This document shows, piece after piece, positions 20,531 to 20,737 of a stretch of DNA of 20,737 nt; position 1 is the first letter of the stretch, and each line of letters opens with the position of its first letter. This stretch comes from Oppiella nova (taxonomy: Eukaryota; Arthropoda; Arachnida; Sarcoptiformes; Oppiidae). The position numbers were made by a program, and so were the translations under genes. Under the pieces are notes generated by a model. The model had not been told where the DNA came from and made no database searches. It saw only the letters and a program-made list of their open reading frames with translations. The stretch is from positions 1-20,737 of the forward strand of contig CAJPVJ010000754.1 of NCBI GenBank assembly GCA_905397405.1, given 5' to 3'.

Positions 20531-20737
20531 TCGCCATAAGCCGGTGTGTGAGACGGTGTCTCTAGGATTGCCAGCTATCCTAGCGAATAGCGGAATTCTC
20601 TCTGAATATACTGATTAACATAGAATCAAACAGAAATGAATCCATTTAGGCGGCGTGCACAAAGTACGTACGCAAAATTTTGGTCAAAAATTGACCCCCC
20701 TCCCCCCTACACGCCCATCGTACATAGGAATTTAACA
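20531..20737. repeat. GC-richer repeat-like sequence at the right edge
   Basis: The composition is distinct from the rest of the window. It contains a 7-bp inverted repeat CTAGGAT/ATCCTAG (20562-20568 and 20577-20583), the palindrome GTACGTAC (20664-20671), an inverted repeat GGTCAA/TTGACC (20682-20696) and a C-rich run (20694-20707). The minus-strand pattern of a G-rich run, GGTCAA and GCGTACGTAC resembles dispersed repeats I recall from arthropod genomes, but I cannot name the family. It is cut by the window end. No convincing coding frame is seen. Confidence 0.35.

Overview
The window is very AT-rich (by eye about 77-79% A+T) eukaryotic DNA that is mostly non-coding. The only gene sequence recognised with confidence is part of a class A (rhodopsin-family) peptide G-protein-coupled receptor (GPCR). 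It lies on the minus strand, is interrupted by an intron with a canonical donor, and is preceded by a TATA-containing 5' region. These features, together with a hairpin transposon, minisatellites and degenerate TTAGG-like DNA, fit an invertebrate animal. An arthropod is the best guess, from the TTAGG-like tract and the receptor's resemblance to invertebrate NPY/sNPF/RYamide/GPR83-type receptors. I cannot name a species.

Layout: positions 1-3400 are AT-rich, with a TC microsatellite at the left edge and a 40-codon ORF at 3124-3246 whose composition is unlike its surroundings. Positions 3396-3905 hold a degenerate 45-bp minisatellite in which most units contain a CCCAT...ATGGG inverted repeat. 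It runs straight into a G/T-rich tract (about 3906-4095) made of TTAGG-like words. Positions 4100-8298 are AT-rich with no gene. Positions 8299-8791 are a 493-bp fold-back (MITE-like) element with arms of about 185 bp. Positions 8792-12000 again show no gene. A small candidate exon or ORF lies at 12028-12201, and a nearly perfect 128-bp tandem duplication at 12683-12938.

Positions 13288-15715 are the centre of interest. A 1.2-kb segment is duplicated head to tail, and each copy carries the same first coding exon of the GPCR (N-terminal tail through TM3 to the DR of DRY, 404 nt, ending at AG|GTATGT). The promoter and 5' leader (about 15716-16115) lie outside the duplicated unit. Only the right-hand copy (15291-15694) therefore has its own leader; the left-hand copy (14088-14491) is an apparently open exon without one. 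The copies differ by about 2%, at a similar rate in exon and intron, and a large share of the differences are adjacent multi-base changes. Exons for TM4-TM7 were not found in the 14 kb downstream, so either the next intron is longer than that or the gene is broken or misassembled.

Positions 16116-20163 are AT-rich with (TAA)n and (AG)n microsatellites and a perfect 22-bp palindrome. The right edge (20164-20737) is a patchwork of repeats: a hAT-like terminus, a CTAGTAA minisatellite, reverse-orientation telomere-like words and a GC-richer repeat-like end.
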